Source of the DNA: a virus
Virus record (IMG/VR): IMGVR_UViG_3300042882_000020
Location: 1 to 30,153 of that record
DNA length: 30,153 nt
Direction: 5' to 3' (one strand)
Of this stretch, positions 8,736 through 16,420 are shown piece after piece. The position numbers and the translations under genes are program-made. Each line of letters begins with the position of its first letter. The first letter of the stretch is position 1. The notes beneath the pieces were generated by a model. That model did no database searches. It had not been told where the DNA came from and was given only the letters and a program-made list of their open reading frames with translations.

Positions 8736-11204
8736 ATGGCTAATACTTATAAGAACATAGTTATCACACCAAACACAGGATCAACAACCGGTGATCCAAC
8801 AATCGTGTTTTCTGGTGGAGATTCAACGAATAACACTGACATCGAATTAGTTGTATATCCAACAGCAAATGGTACACTGTCATTTGAAGGTACTGCTGGT
8901 CAGTTGTTCTCAATCACAAATGATCTATCAAACACTATCTTTTCAGTTAACGATGTATCTGGACTACCGCTAATCGAGGTCAATGTTGCTTCACAACGGA
9001 TTACACTCGGCCAGTATTATGGTAACGTTGGCATTGGTACCGCAGCAGGTAACTCAAGTAATTATAAGTTAGATGTCGCTGGTGGTGCTAATATCTCTCT
9101 ACCCAATCTTACTGTTGGTGGTACAAACGTTATTGCTGCAATCGTCGCTAGTAATGCAAATGCGGTCACACTATCTGCTAACGTTAACGTATTGGCTGCC
9201 ACATTTGCTGCTGCTAATGCTAATAATATCTCTTTGTCTGCTAACGTTAACGTATTGGCTGCCACATTTGCTGCTGCTAATGCCAATAACATTTCTTTGT
9301 CTGCTAACGTCAATACCTTGGCTGCATCTTTTGTATCTAATAGCCAGACATTATCTGCTAACGTCAATACCTTGGCTGCATCTTTTGTATCTAATAGCCA
9401 GACATTATCTGCTAACGTCAATACCTTGGCCGCCACCTTTGCTGCTGCTAATGCCAATAACATTTCTTTGTCTGCTAACGTAAACTTGATAGCAGGATTA
9501 ATTACAAATCTAACTCTAGAAAACTTGCCAAGTGCGTTCGTTAAGAGATCCGTAACTGCGGCAACAACCGCTAATATTGCATTATATGGAACACAAACGA
9601 TTGACGGTGTTGCTGTCTCAGCAGGCAATAGAGTTCTAGTAAAAGATCAAACATTAGCAAACCAGAATGGTCTTTATGTAGTTTCAGCAACAGCATGGGC
9701 AAGATCCGCTGACGCTGATGTTATTGGTGATATTGCTTCCGCAATGGTTGCTGTTGATGCTGGTACAACTAATGGTGGTAAACTATACGACACCAATATC
9801 AAGATCACTGATACCCTAAACACAACAAGTATTGTATGGAACAGAATCATTGATGATGGTGCTATCTATACATATGCTGCTCCCGTAACCGCATATGGTG
9901 CCCTTAACGTTGCTTATATAGCAGCAAATACAAATGCTATATCTTTGTCTGCAAACGTCAATACCTTGGCTGCCACATTTGCTGCTGCTAATGCTAATAA
10001 TATCTCTTTGTCTGCTAACGTTAACGTATTGGCCGCCACATTTGCTGCTGCTAATGCTAATAATATCTCTTTGTCTGCTAACGTTAACGTATTGGCCGCC
10101 ACATTTGCTGCTGCTAATGCTAATAATATCTCTTTGTCTGCTAACGTCAATACCTTGGCTGCATCTTTTGTATCAAATAGCCAGACATTATCTGCTAACG
10201 TTAACGTATTGGCCGGCAATAAATTATCAAACGTGTCAGGCACATCATTCAACGGCAATTTCTTTGTACCTGCTGGTAACGTTGGTATTGGTACTGCATC
10301 ACCAATATTCAGACTACAGATTTTAAAAACAGGGCCAGCATCGGCGACCGCCGATATTGGAACCGGTGACGGAAATAAGTTTTTATATCTGAATAGTAAT
10401 ACGTCACCAGGATCATACAATGGAATGGTCCAGGCCAATGACGTATCTATAATTTATGGTGTAACAAATGGTGCAGATGTCAGTCCGAGTGGAATGGTAA
10501 TTGCCCCTTGGTCAGGATCTAATCGTGGTATTCGTATAGATAACGGTGGTAATGTTGGTATAGGCAAACCAATACCAACCGCACCATTACATGTAGCACA
10601 TGCAACCACAAATCCCCTAGCGGTCTTAGAATCTACAGGAACACAAGATATCGCTCTGTGGTTTACTAGATCAGGTACAGCAAAATGGTATGTATATAAT
10701 GACAATGCCTCAAATGGTCTAAATTTTGGTATTAACGGCGGCCTTAACCCAGCACTAAAAATCACTTCAGCCGGTGTTGCGATGTTTAGTGCCGCAGCAA
10801 ACACTACATCACTTGGTGTTGGTACTGCTGCATCTGGTGTCACTGGTGAAATTAGAGCAACCAACAACATTACTGCTTACTATTCTTCTGACAAATCTCT
10901 AAAAGAGAATATCAAACGTATTGAAAATGCTATTAAAAAGATCATGTCGATCAGTGGTGTTGAGTTCGATTGGACTCAAGAGTTCATTGATGCTCATGGT
11001 GGTGAGGATGGTTACTTTGTTCGTAAACATGATGTCGGTGTTATTGCACAGGACATTGAAAAGGTGTTACCAGAAGTAGTTGCAACCAAACAAGATGGTA
11101 CCAAAGCAGTTAAGTATGATCGAATTGTTGCTCTACTAATTGAAGCAATCAAAGATCAACAAGAACAGATTGATGAACTGAAACGTTTGAAATCTAATAA
11201 CTAA
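8736..11204 (+). CDS. Tail fibre protein with C-terminal S74 intramolecular chaperone
   Basis: ATG with AGGA four bases upstream; 822 residues. The N-terminal ~100 residues ('NTYKNIVITPNTGSTTGDPT') are a beta domain. Stalk repeats (SANVNVLAATFAAANANNIS) follow in two blocks around a globular cassette shared with the gene at 961. GIGT-type beta repeats come next ('GNVGIGTASPIFRLQI', 'GNVGIGKPIPTAPLHV'). The C-terminus from about residue 718 is a peptidase S74 / endosialidase-type chaperone: 'SSDKSLKENIKRIENAI', 'VGVIAQDIEKVLPEVV', then a terminal helix 'LLIEAIKDQQEQIDELKRL'. In this family the domain folds the trimer and then cuts itself off before a Ser of an SD pair; Ser718-Asp719 and Lys723 fit. 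Likely a receptor-binding fibre or side fibre. Confidence 0.88.
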   Translation: MANTYKNIVITPNTGSTTGDPTIVFSGGDSTNNTDIELVVYPTANGTLSFEGTAGQLFSITNDLSNTIFSVNDVSGLPLIEVNVASQRITLGQYYGNVGIGTAAGNSSNYKLDVAGGANISLPNLTVGGTNVIAAIVASNANAVTLSANVNVLAATFAAANANNISLSANVNVLAATFAAANANNISLSANVNTLAASFVSNSQTLSANVNTLAASFVSNSQTLSANVNTLAATFAAANANNISLSANVNLIAGLITNLTLENLPSAFVKRSVTAATTANIALYGTQTIDGVAVSAGNRVLVKDQTLANQNGLYVVSATAWARSADADVIGDIASAMVAVDAGTTNGGKLYDTNIKITDTLNTTSIVWNRIIDDGAIYTYAAPVTAYGALNVAYIAANTNAISLSANVNTLAATFAAANANNISLSANVNVLAATFAAANANNISLSANVNVLAATFAAANANNISLSANVNTLAASFVSNSQTLSANVNVLAGNKLSNVSGTSFNGNFFVPAGNVGIGTASPIFRLQILKTGPASATADIGTGDGNKFLYLNSNTSPGSYNGMVQANDVSIIYGVTNGADVSPSGMVIAPWSGSNRGIRIDNGGNVGIGKPIPTAPLHVAHATTNPLAVLESTGTQDIALWFTRSGTAKWYVYNDNASNGLNFGINGGLNPALKITSAGVAMFSAAANTTSLGVGTAASGVTGEIRATNNITAYYSSDKSLKENIKRIENAIKKIMSISGVEFDWTQEFIDAHGGEDGYFVRKHDVGVIAQDIEKVLPEVVATKQDGTKAVKYDRIVALLIEAIKDQQEQIDELKRLKSNN
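9139..9498 (+). repeat. Fibre stalk repeat block 6, with exact 54-base tandem copies
   Basis: 63-base units (21 residues) and 54-base units (18 residues) alternate. The 54-base units at 9300-9353 and 9354-9407 are identical base for base, which indicates recent duplication or gene conversion. Confidence 0.9.
9510..9935 (+). repeat. Globular cassette shared with the giant fibre, copy 2
   Basis: Gap-free counterpart of 3535-3960, encoding 'AFVKRSVTAATTANIALYGT' to 'IIDDGAIYTYAAP'. Protein differences are few (e.g. NVPTAF versus NLPSAF) while many synonymous bases differ. Confidence 0.9.
9948..10215 (+). repeat. Fibre stalk repeat block 7, with exact 63-base tandem copies
   Basis: Three consecutive 63-base units at 9948-10010, 10011-10073 and 10074-10136 encode 21-residue modules; the last two are identical in DNA. 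An 18-residue unit and a truncated unit ('SANVNVLAGN') follow. Confidence 0.9.
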
Positions 11205-11207
11205 ATA
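11200..11207 (+). promoter_or_regulatory. Putative late promoter (ACTAAATA)
   Basis: ACTAAATA spans the TAA stop (11202-11204) of the S74 fibre gene, 18-21 bases before the start of the next gene. It could begin the transcript for the small protein and the gp13-gp17 run. Confidence 0.45.
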
Positions 11208-11225
11208 TAACTAACAAAGAGGATC

Positions 11226-11585
11226 ATGATGTCAGTCATCTACACTTGGAAAATTTTAGGTCTAAGAACAACAACTACCGAAGATAGAAATAATATTATC
11301 GTTGGTGTTGATTGGGAGAAAACTGGCACCGAAAACGGATTCAAAGGTTCATATACAGACTTTTCATCATTTCCTATATCAGCAGTCAACACTGATTCAT
11401 TTGTACCATTCGAAGAACTAACCGAAGATGAAGTTCTTATATGGGTCAGAAATACTATTAGTGGTGAGTTTGAGACTGTAGTTGATATGCAAATTAAATC
11501 TCAGATAGATTCACAAGCAAATCAAACTGTAGCAGTAGAATTGCCTTGGGCAGCACCTGTTGCAAACACAGAAGGCACATATTAA
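11226..11585 (+). CDS. Small conserved T4-like phage protein (118-119 aa), function unknown
   Basis: Two adjacent ATGs lie at 11226 and 11229. The AGAGGA site at 11218-11223 is two bases from the first and five from the second, so 11229 is the better start. The protein opens with a short beta-rich stretch ('VIYTWKILGLRT'), continues with 'VDWEKTGTENGFKGSYTDFS', and has an acidic helix 'FVPFEELTEDEVLIWVRNTI', then 'MQIKSQIDSQANQTVAVELPWA'. The 'PFEELTE' and 'Q..IDS...LPW' pattern recurs, as I recall, in small proteins beside neck or fibre genes of cyanophage-like T4 phages. No enzymatic motif is visible. Its stop overlaps the gp13 ATG by one base, so it is probably co-transcribed with the neck genes. 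Confidence 0.75.
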   Translation: MMSVIYTWKILGLRTTTTEDRNNIIVGVDWEKTGTENGFKGSYTDFSSFPISAVNTDSFVPFEELTEDEVLIWVRNTISGEFETVVDMQIKSQIDSQANQTVAVELPWAAPVANTEGTY

Positions 11586-12334
11586 TGTCTCAGAGTCAAC
11601 CAGCAAATAAAGAAGAACTTAAAGAGTTTTGTCTAAGACAGTTAGGTTATCCTGTTGTCCAGATCAACGTTGATGATGTTCAGGTTGACGATTCTGTTGA
11701 ATTGGCGTTTGAATACTGGAACGAGTTTCACTTTAATGGTACAGAAAGAACATATGTCAAGCATCAGTTGACCGAACAGGACATTACTAACAAGTATGTT
11801 ACTGTTAGTGATGGTTTGATTGGTGCCACTAGAGTTCTTAAAGTTGGTGGTAACAAGATGGCTATGAATATGTTCGACCTTAGATATCAGTTGCGTCTAA
11901 ACGATCTTTGGGATCTTTCATCCACATCATATGTTAACTATTCATTGACTATGCAGCATCTTGCCACTCTTGATCTAATCTTTACTGGTGAGACACCTAT
12001 TCGTTTCAATCGTCTTACAAACAAACTCTATATCGATATGGATTGGGGTGCTGACATTCAAGCCGGTGAGTATATTATTATCGAAGGCTTTGTAGTAACC
12101 GATCCTTCTGCATACACAAGAGTATGGAATGACCGTCTACTAAAGAAACTTGCAACTGCTTATGTTAAGAAACAATGGGGTGTTAACATGAAGAAGTATG
12201 CAGGTATGCAACTACCAGGTGGCATTACCATGAACGGCCAGCAAATCTTTGACGAAGCAGTTAAAGAGATTGCGGAAGTCGAACAGAATATTAGAGATAC
12301 ATACGAAGCACCCCCAGCGTTCTTGGTAGGCTAA
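11585..12334 (+). CDS. gp13: Neck protein gp13 (head completion)
   Basis: Start taken at ATG 11585, which overlaps the upstream TAA by one base. A longer reading from 11546 would add 13 unlikely residues translated from the overlapping gene. The 249-residue product has the gp13 pattern: 'KEELKEFCLRQLGYPVVQIN' at the N-terminus, 'VDDSVELAFEYWNEFHFNGT', and a helical C-terminal half 'RLLKKLATAYVKKQWGVNMK'. In T4, gp13 (309 aa) joins gp14 at the portal after packaging to close the head and receive the tail. It is somewhat shorter than T4 gp13. Position directly before gp14 and gp15 supports the call. Confidence 0.87.
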   Translation: MSQSQPANKEELKEFCLRQLGYPVVQINVDDVQVDDSVELAFEYWNEFHFNGTERTYVKHQLTEQDITNKYVTVSDGLIGATRVLKVGGNKMAMNMFDLRYQLRLNDLWDLSSTSYVNYSLTMQHLATLDLIFTGETPIRFNRLTNKLYIDMDWGADIQAGEYIIIEGFVVTDPSAYTRVWNDRLLKKLATAYVKKQWGVNMKKYAGMQLPGGITMNGQQIFDEAVKEIAEVEQNIRDTYEAPPAFLVG

Positions 12335-13221
12335 TGGCAGTTAATAGATATTTCAACCAATTCCCAAGTCAGACAAGATTGAACAATGAGCATATGCTCA
12401 TGGAAGATATCATTGTCGAATCAATTCAGATTATGGGTCATAATGTCTATTACATTCCCAGAGAATCATTTGATAACGGTGACGCTATATTCGGTGAGTA
12501 TAGCAAATCAAAATTCAATAGAGCATATCAGGTTGAAGCATATCTAGCCAACGTTGAAGGCTTTGAAGGTCAGTCAGATTTCTTCTCTAAGTTTGGATTA
12601 GAGATTAGAGATACATCTAACTTTATCATTTCACGCAGAGCATTTGCTAAGTTCATTCCTTCAGGTATGAGATTTAGACCACAAGAAGGTGATCTGATTT
12701 ACATTCCTGTATTGCATAAGATGTTTGAGATTAAGTTCGTTGAACAAGAACTTATGTTCCACTCACTCGGCAAGAGATTGCCTTATGTATATGAAATGCG
12801 TTGCGAAGCATTCCGTTACTCAGAAGAAGAAATCGATACGGGTGTTGAGGAGATTGATGATGTCGCTGCTGATAATGCTTACACAATCAAACTATCACTC
12901 AATACAAATGGCACTGGACTATTTGAGGACAAGGACATTGTGTTCCAAAGTCCAGATCGTACATATGCAAACTCTACAGCACACGCTACAGTTAAGGATT
13001 GGTTCAGAGCAAACGGATCACTATTCATTTATGATATTACTGGAAACTTTACTGCAAACTCAAATGTGTATGCCAAGTCATCTAATGCTGTCTATAGACT
13101 ATCATCAACAGACGACAAGACAGATTATGTTGTGTATGATGTTTACGACAATAAGGATCTGGATACAGGCTCAGACTTGATTCTTGATCTAACAGAACTT
13201 AACCCATTTGGAACACCATAA
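12334..13221 (+). CDS. gp14: Neck protein gp14 with extra C-terminal domain
   Basis: One-base overlap (TAATG) with gp13. The first ~170 residues match gp14: 'MEDIIVESIQIMGHNVYYIP', 'FGLEIRDTSNFIISRRAF', 'RPQEGDLIYIPVLHKMFEI' and 'YVYEMRCEAFRYSEEEIDTG'. In T4, gp14 (256 aa) forms the head-tail connector with gp13. This copy has 295 residues. Residues ~194-258 form a beta-rich module ('GLFEDKDIVFQ', 'NVYAKSSNAVYRLSS') related to the one at the end of gp15, presumably an accessory surface domain on the neck. Confidence 0.9.
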   Translation: MAVNRYFNQFPSQTRLNNEHMLMEDIIVESIQIMGHNVYYIPRESFDNGDAIFGEYSKSKFNRAYQVEAYLANVEGFEGQSDFFSKFGLEIRDTSNFIISRRAFAKFIPSGMRFRPQEGDLIYIPVLHKMFEIKFVEQELMFHSLGKRLPYVYEMRCEAFRYSEEEIDTGVEEIDDVAADNAYTIKLSLNTNGTGLFEDKDIVFQSPDRTYANSTAHATVKDWFRANGSLFIYDITGNFTANSNVYAKSSNAVYRLSSTDDKTDYVVYDVYDNKDLDTGSDLILDLTELNPFGTP

Positions 13222-14228
13222 TGCTGCATAATCCACACTTCTATCACCAACTAACGAGAAAAGCAGTTGTTCTATTTGGTAGACTTTTCGATGATATCAG
13301 TATCATTAGAAAGAATGATCAGACAGGTGCAGAGGTTAGTCGCTTTCGTGTACCTATCATCTATGCTCCTAAGGAGAAGATGGTTACTCGTATTCTATCT
13401 GATCCTGATTTGCTAAAGCAACTTGGTGCCATTCTACCTAGAATGAGTTTTGAGATCACAGGTATCTCATATGATTCACAGAGAAAGCAAAACTCTCTAC
13501 TAAAAGCAGCAAAGTCTAATACGACAAGTCATGTAACCTCATCATATATGGGTGTACCTTATGACATTTCATTTTCTTTGAACGTATATGCACGTAACAT
13601 TGATGATGGTACACATATCATTGAGCAGATTCTTCCGTTCTTCAATCCAGACTTTACTGTAACAACTAACATGATTCCTGATCTAGGAATGCTCAAAGAC
13701 GTTCCTATCATCTTAAACAATGTAAGCAATGAGATTGAATATGAAGGTGACTATGATTCTGTAAGATATGTTTACTGGACCTTAAACTTCACAATGAAAA
13801 CTTATTACTATGGTCCTATTTCATATCCCAAGATCATTCGTACCGTATATGCTAACATCTATAATGATCCTAGCCTACAGGCAGGATATATAACAAGACT
13901 AAACCTATCTAATGCTTCTGGCACATTCAAAGCAGATGATATGGTTTATCAAGGTTCGTCATATAATACAGCAACAGCATATGGTGTTGTCATCAACTAC
14001 AACTCAGATTTGGATAAACTAGTTCTAGGTGCAACACAAGGTCAGTTTAGTCTAAGTGGTAATGTTCATGCAGTATCCACAAATGCTACTGCTACAATCG
14101 AATCGTTTGATGTTAATCCTATCAAACTAGCAGAGATTAAAATTACACCAGATCCTGTGACTGCACAGCCAGATGATGATTATGGTTATACAGTAGATGT
14201 TACAGAGTGGCCTGAAACGGAGTTATAA
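13221..14228 (+). CDS. gp15: Tail completion / sheath stabiliser protein gp15
   Basis: One-base overlap with gp14. The N-terminal ~215 residues are typical gp15: 'HFYHQLTRKAVVLFGRLFDD', 'VPIIYAPKEKMVTRILSDPD', 'ILPRMSFEITGISYDSQRKQ', 'QILPFFNPDFTVTTNMIPDL' and 'DYDSVRYVYWTLNFTMKTYY'. In T4, a gp15 hexamer caps the finished tail and docks it to the neck. At 335 residues it exceeds the T4 protein (272). The surplus is a beta module at ~234-296 ('GTFKADDMVYQGSSYNTATA', 'GQFSLSGNVHAVSTNATA') resembling the gp14 extension, then a short acidic tail. Confidence 0.93.
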   Translation: MLHNPHFYHQLTRKAVVLFGRLFDDISIIRKNDQTGAEVSRFRVPIIYAPKEKMVTRILSDPDLLKQLGAILPRMSFEITGISYDSQRKQNSLLKAAKSNTTSHVTSSYMGVPYDISFSLNVYARNIDDGTHIIEQILPFFNPDFTVTTNMIPDLGMLKDVPIILNNVSNEIEYEGDYDSVRYVYWTLNFTMKTYYYGPISYPKIIRTVYANIYNDPSLQAGYITRLNLSNASGTFKADDMVYQGSSYNTATAYGVVINYNSDLDKLVLGATQGQFSLSGNVHAVSTNATATIESFDVNPIKLAEIKITPDPVTAQPDDDYGYTVDVTEWPETEL

Positions 14229-14229
14229 T

Positions 14230-14700
14230 ATGGGCGTTGAGAAAAATTTGTCTGATGCATTAGGTATCGAACATGAGACTATCGAAGTAAAAAAGGACGA
14301 GATAGTCCCTTATGAGCCTGAACCTAAGCAGGAACTGACAGACGAAGATGAAGATTATATTCTAGTAAGAAAGACCCTCCGCAATCTAATAGAAAAGGGT
14401 AACGATGCAATCGAAGAAATCGCAGTCATCGCTAGACAAAACGAAAGTGCAAGGGGTTTTGAGGTTGTTTCTAATCTCATCAAAACTGTTGGTGAAACGT
14501 CAAAAGACCTCTATGCGTTACAGAAAACTAAGAAAGACCTAAAGATACCTGATCCGGATTCTGATCCTAGAAAGAAGAATGCCGATGGACATATTAACGT
14601 GGAACAAGCAGTATTTGTAGGCTCAGCGGCTGAATTGTTGTCTGCTATTAAGAGTAAGAAAGAAGAAGATGGCAAGGACACCTTACAGTTACCAGAATAA
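14230..14700 (+). CDS. gp16: Small terminase subunit gp16
   Basis: Start placed at ATG 14230, one base after the gp15 stop. The in-frame upstream start at 14197 lies inside gp15 and is unlikely. The product has 156 residues (T4 gp16: 164). It has an acidic N-terminus ('VPYEPEPKQELTDEDEDYIL'), a helical oligomerisation core ('LRNLIEKGNDAIEEIAVIAR', 'RGFEVVSNLIKTVGETSKDL') and a 'VFVGSAAELLSAI' C-terminal segment conserved in T4-like small terminases. It should form a ring that recognises viral DNA and stimulates the gp17 motor. The 3' end overlaps gp17 by 32 bases. Confidence 0.9.
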   Translation: MGVEKNLSDALGIEHETIEVKKDEIVPYEPEPKQELTDEDEDYILVRKTLRNLIEKGNDAIEEIAVIARQNESARGFEVVSNLIKTVGETSKDLYALQKTKKDLKIPDPDSDPRKKNADGHINVEQAVFVGSAAELLSAIKSKKEEDGKDTLQLPE

Positions 14701-16345
14701 CCCAAACTTACCAAACGAACAATATCGTCACGCTTTTACTCAAAAAGAACTTGATGAATATATCAAGTGTGCTGAGGATCCCGTTTACTTTGCCAAGAAG
14801 TATATCAGAATCATTAACGTTGACCGTGGTTTGATTCCGTTTGATATGTGGGACTTCCAAGAGAAGATGCTACAAACATTCCATGACAATCGTTTCTCTA
14901 TATGCAAACTACCACGACAGGTTGGTAAGTCAACGACTAGTGTGGCTTACATTCTGCATCAAGTATTGTTTAATGAAAACTTTGTTACTGCCATTCTTGC
15001 TAACCGTGCTCCTACTGCCCGTGAGTTGTTACAGAAACTAAAACTAGCATTTGAATACTTGCCTATGTTTTTAAAGCAAGGCATCAAAGAATGGAACAAA
15101 GGTTCTATCTATCTTGCTAATGGTTCAAGAGTTCTAGCAGACTCTACCTCAGGTTCATCTGTTCGTGGTTTCTCGTTCAACCTAATCTTTCTGGACGAGT
15201 TTGCGTTCGTTCCCAATAACATTGCTGAGGAGTTCTTTAACTCTACATATCCTACCATTTCATCTGGTAAAACTTCTAAGGTTGTTATCGTTTCTACTCC
15301 TAACGGTATGAACCTATTCTATAAGATGTGGACAAAAGCAGTCGAAAAGACTAGCACATATCAACCGATTGAGATTCACTGGTCAATGGTGCCGGGTAGA
15401 GATTCGGCATGGGCAGAAGAAACTATCAGAAACACTAGCCAAAGACAGTTCGACCAAGAGTTTGGTTGTGAGTTCTTGGGATCATCCAACACACTCATTT
15501 CTGGTTCTAAACTAGCAGCATTGCATTGGAAAGATCCTATTGCTCGTAATGAATGTATGGATATCTTTGAGCAACCAATACCAAAACACACCTATGTATT
15601 GTGTGCTGACGTATCGGAAGGACAAGGATTAGACTATTCAACGTTCTCTATCTTTGACGTTACTGAAATACCTTATAGACAAGTCGCTAAATATAGAAAC
15701 AACGAAATCAGTCCTATGCTATTGCCAGCAGTTATCTACTCTGCTGCAATGAAATACAACGAAGCCTTTGTTCTCATTGAAATCAACTCTATTGGTTTGC
15801 AGGTATCCGACATTCTACATTACGAACTAAACTATGAGAATCTATTGAAGTTTCAGATAAAAGGCAAACAAGGTATGCAAGCCTCCGGTGGGTTTGCTGC
15901 TGGTAAGAACAAGTTAGCATTTGGTTTGAAAATTACCGCACAGTCTAAGATGATTGGTTGTGCTAACTTAAAGACCCTAGTTGAAAGTGATAAACTCATA
16001 TTACAAGATGAGGATACTATCACAGAGTTATTCTCCTTTGCTGCTGATAAGAAAACCTTTAAGGCAGAAGAAGGATCAAATGACGACCTTGCAATGACGT
16101 TAGTTCACTTCGGATGGCTAACTGCACAAAAGTTATTTAAAGAAACAGTTTCAAATGATATTAGATATGTTCTACAAAAAGAGTTACAATACTTAGAAGA
16201 TGTGGAGAATGTGCCTTTTGGTTTCATTGACAACGGTTTGGATGATGTAGTGGAAAAAGATGGGAATGGTGATATATGGAGAAGTGAGAGAGAACAACTC
16301 TACCCATTTGATGATTTCAATTATCAGTGGGACTCTCGTTTATAG
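14669..16345 (+). CDS. gp17: Large terminase subunit gp17 (packaging ATPase and nuclease)
   Basis: ATG 14669 lies inside gp16, after a purine-rich stretch. The product has 558 residues. The ATPase half shows a Walker A-like 'LPRQVGKSTTS' (residues 81-91), Walker B 'LIFLDEFAF' (172-180) with the catalytic Glu, and coupling motif 'VIVSTPNG' (206-213). The nuclease half shows Asp314 in 'LCADVSEGQGLDYS', Glu371 in 'VLIEINSIG' and Asp472/473 in 'GSNDDLAMTLVHF'. The first two keep the 57-residue spacing of T4 Asp401 and Glu458, which supports an intact nuclease. It acts at the prohead portal, hydrolysing ATP to translocate DNA and cutting concatemers. The only plausible late-promoter octamer inside (15687-15693) is probably chance. 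Confidence 0.96.
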   Translation: MARTPYSYQNNPNLPNEQYRHAFTQKELDEYIKCAEDPVYFAKKYIRIINVDRGLIPFDMWDFQEKMLQTFHDNRFSICKLPRQVGKSTTSVAYILHQVLFNENFVTAILANRAPTARELLQKLKLAFEYLPMFLKQGIKEWNKGSIYLANGSRVLADSTSGSSVRGFSFNLIFLDEFAFVPNNIAEEFFNSTYPTISSGKTSKVVIVSTPNGMNLFYKMWTKAVEKTSTYQPIEIHWSMVPGRDSAWAEETIRNTSQRQFDQEFGCEFLGSSNTLISGSKLAALHWKDPIARNECMDIFEQPIPKHTYVLCADVSEGQGLDYSTFSIFDVTEIPYRQVAKYRNNEISPMLLPAVIYSAAMKYNEAFVLIEINSIGLQVSDILHYELNYENLLKFQIKGKQGMQASGGFAAGKNKLAFGLKITAQSKMIGCANLKTLVESDKLILQDEDTITELFSFAADKKTFKAEEGSNDDLAMTLVHFGWLTAQKLFKETVSNDIRYVLQKELQYLEDVENVPFGFIDNGLDDVVEKDGNGDIWRSEREQLYPFDDFNYQWDSRL

Positions 16346-16364
16346 TTCTCAAAACATCGAAAAT

Positions 16365-16372
16365 GATAAATA
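16365..16372 (+). promoter_or_regulatory. Putative late promoter (GATAAATA) for gp18
   Basis: GATAAATA lies in the 75-base gap between gp17 and gp18, 48 bases before the gp18 ATG. A 6-bp inverted repeat (TGGAAT/ATTCCA, 16381-16400) and a strong AAGGAG (16409-16414) follow. A strong separate promoter would fit the high demand for sheath protein. Confidence 0.55.
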
Positions 16373-16420
16373 AGGTGAGATGGAATTTTACACCATTCCA
16401 ACCTTAAAAAGGAGTAAAAG

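Noticed and set aside
1053-10215. Regular DNA repeats considered as a CRISPR array
   Set aside because: The units are in-frame coding repeats of 54 and 63 bases without unique spacers.
11546-11584. Longer N-terminus for gp13
   Set aside because: The extra residues are read out of frame from the preceding gene; the ATG at 11585 has the same TAATG coupling used by its neighbours.
14197-14229. Longer N-terminus for gp16
   Set aside because: It lies inside gp15; ATG 14230 directly after the gp15 stop gives the usual small-terminase length.
16381-16400. Inverted repeat TGGAAT/ATTCCA before gp18 as a terminator or riboswitch
   Set aside because: Only 6 bp with an 8-base loop, no T tract; too weak to call.
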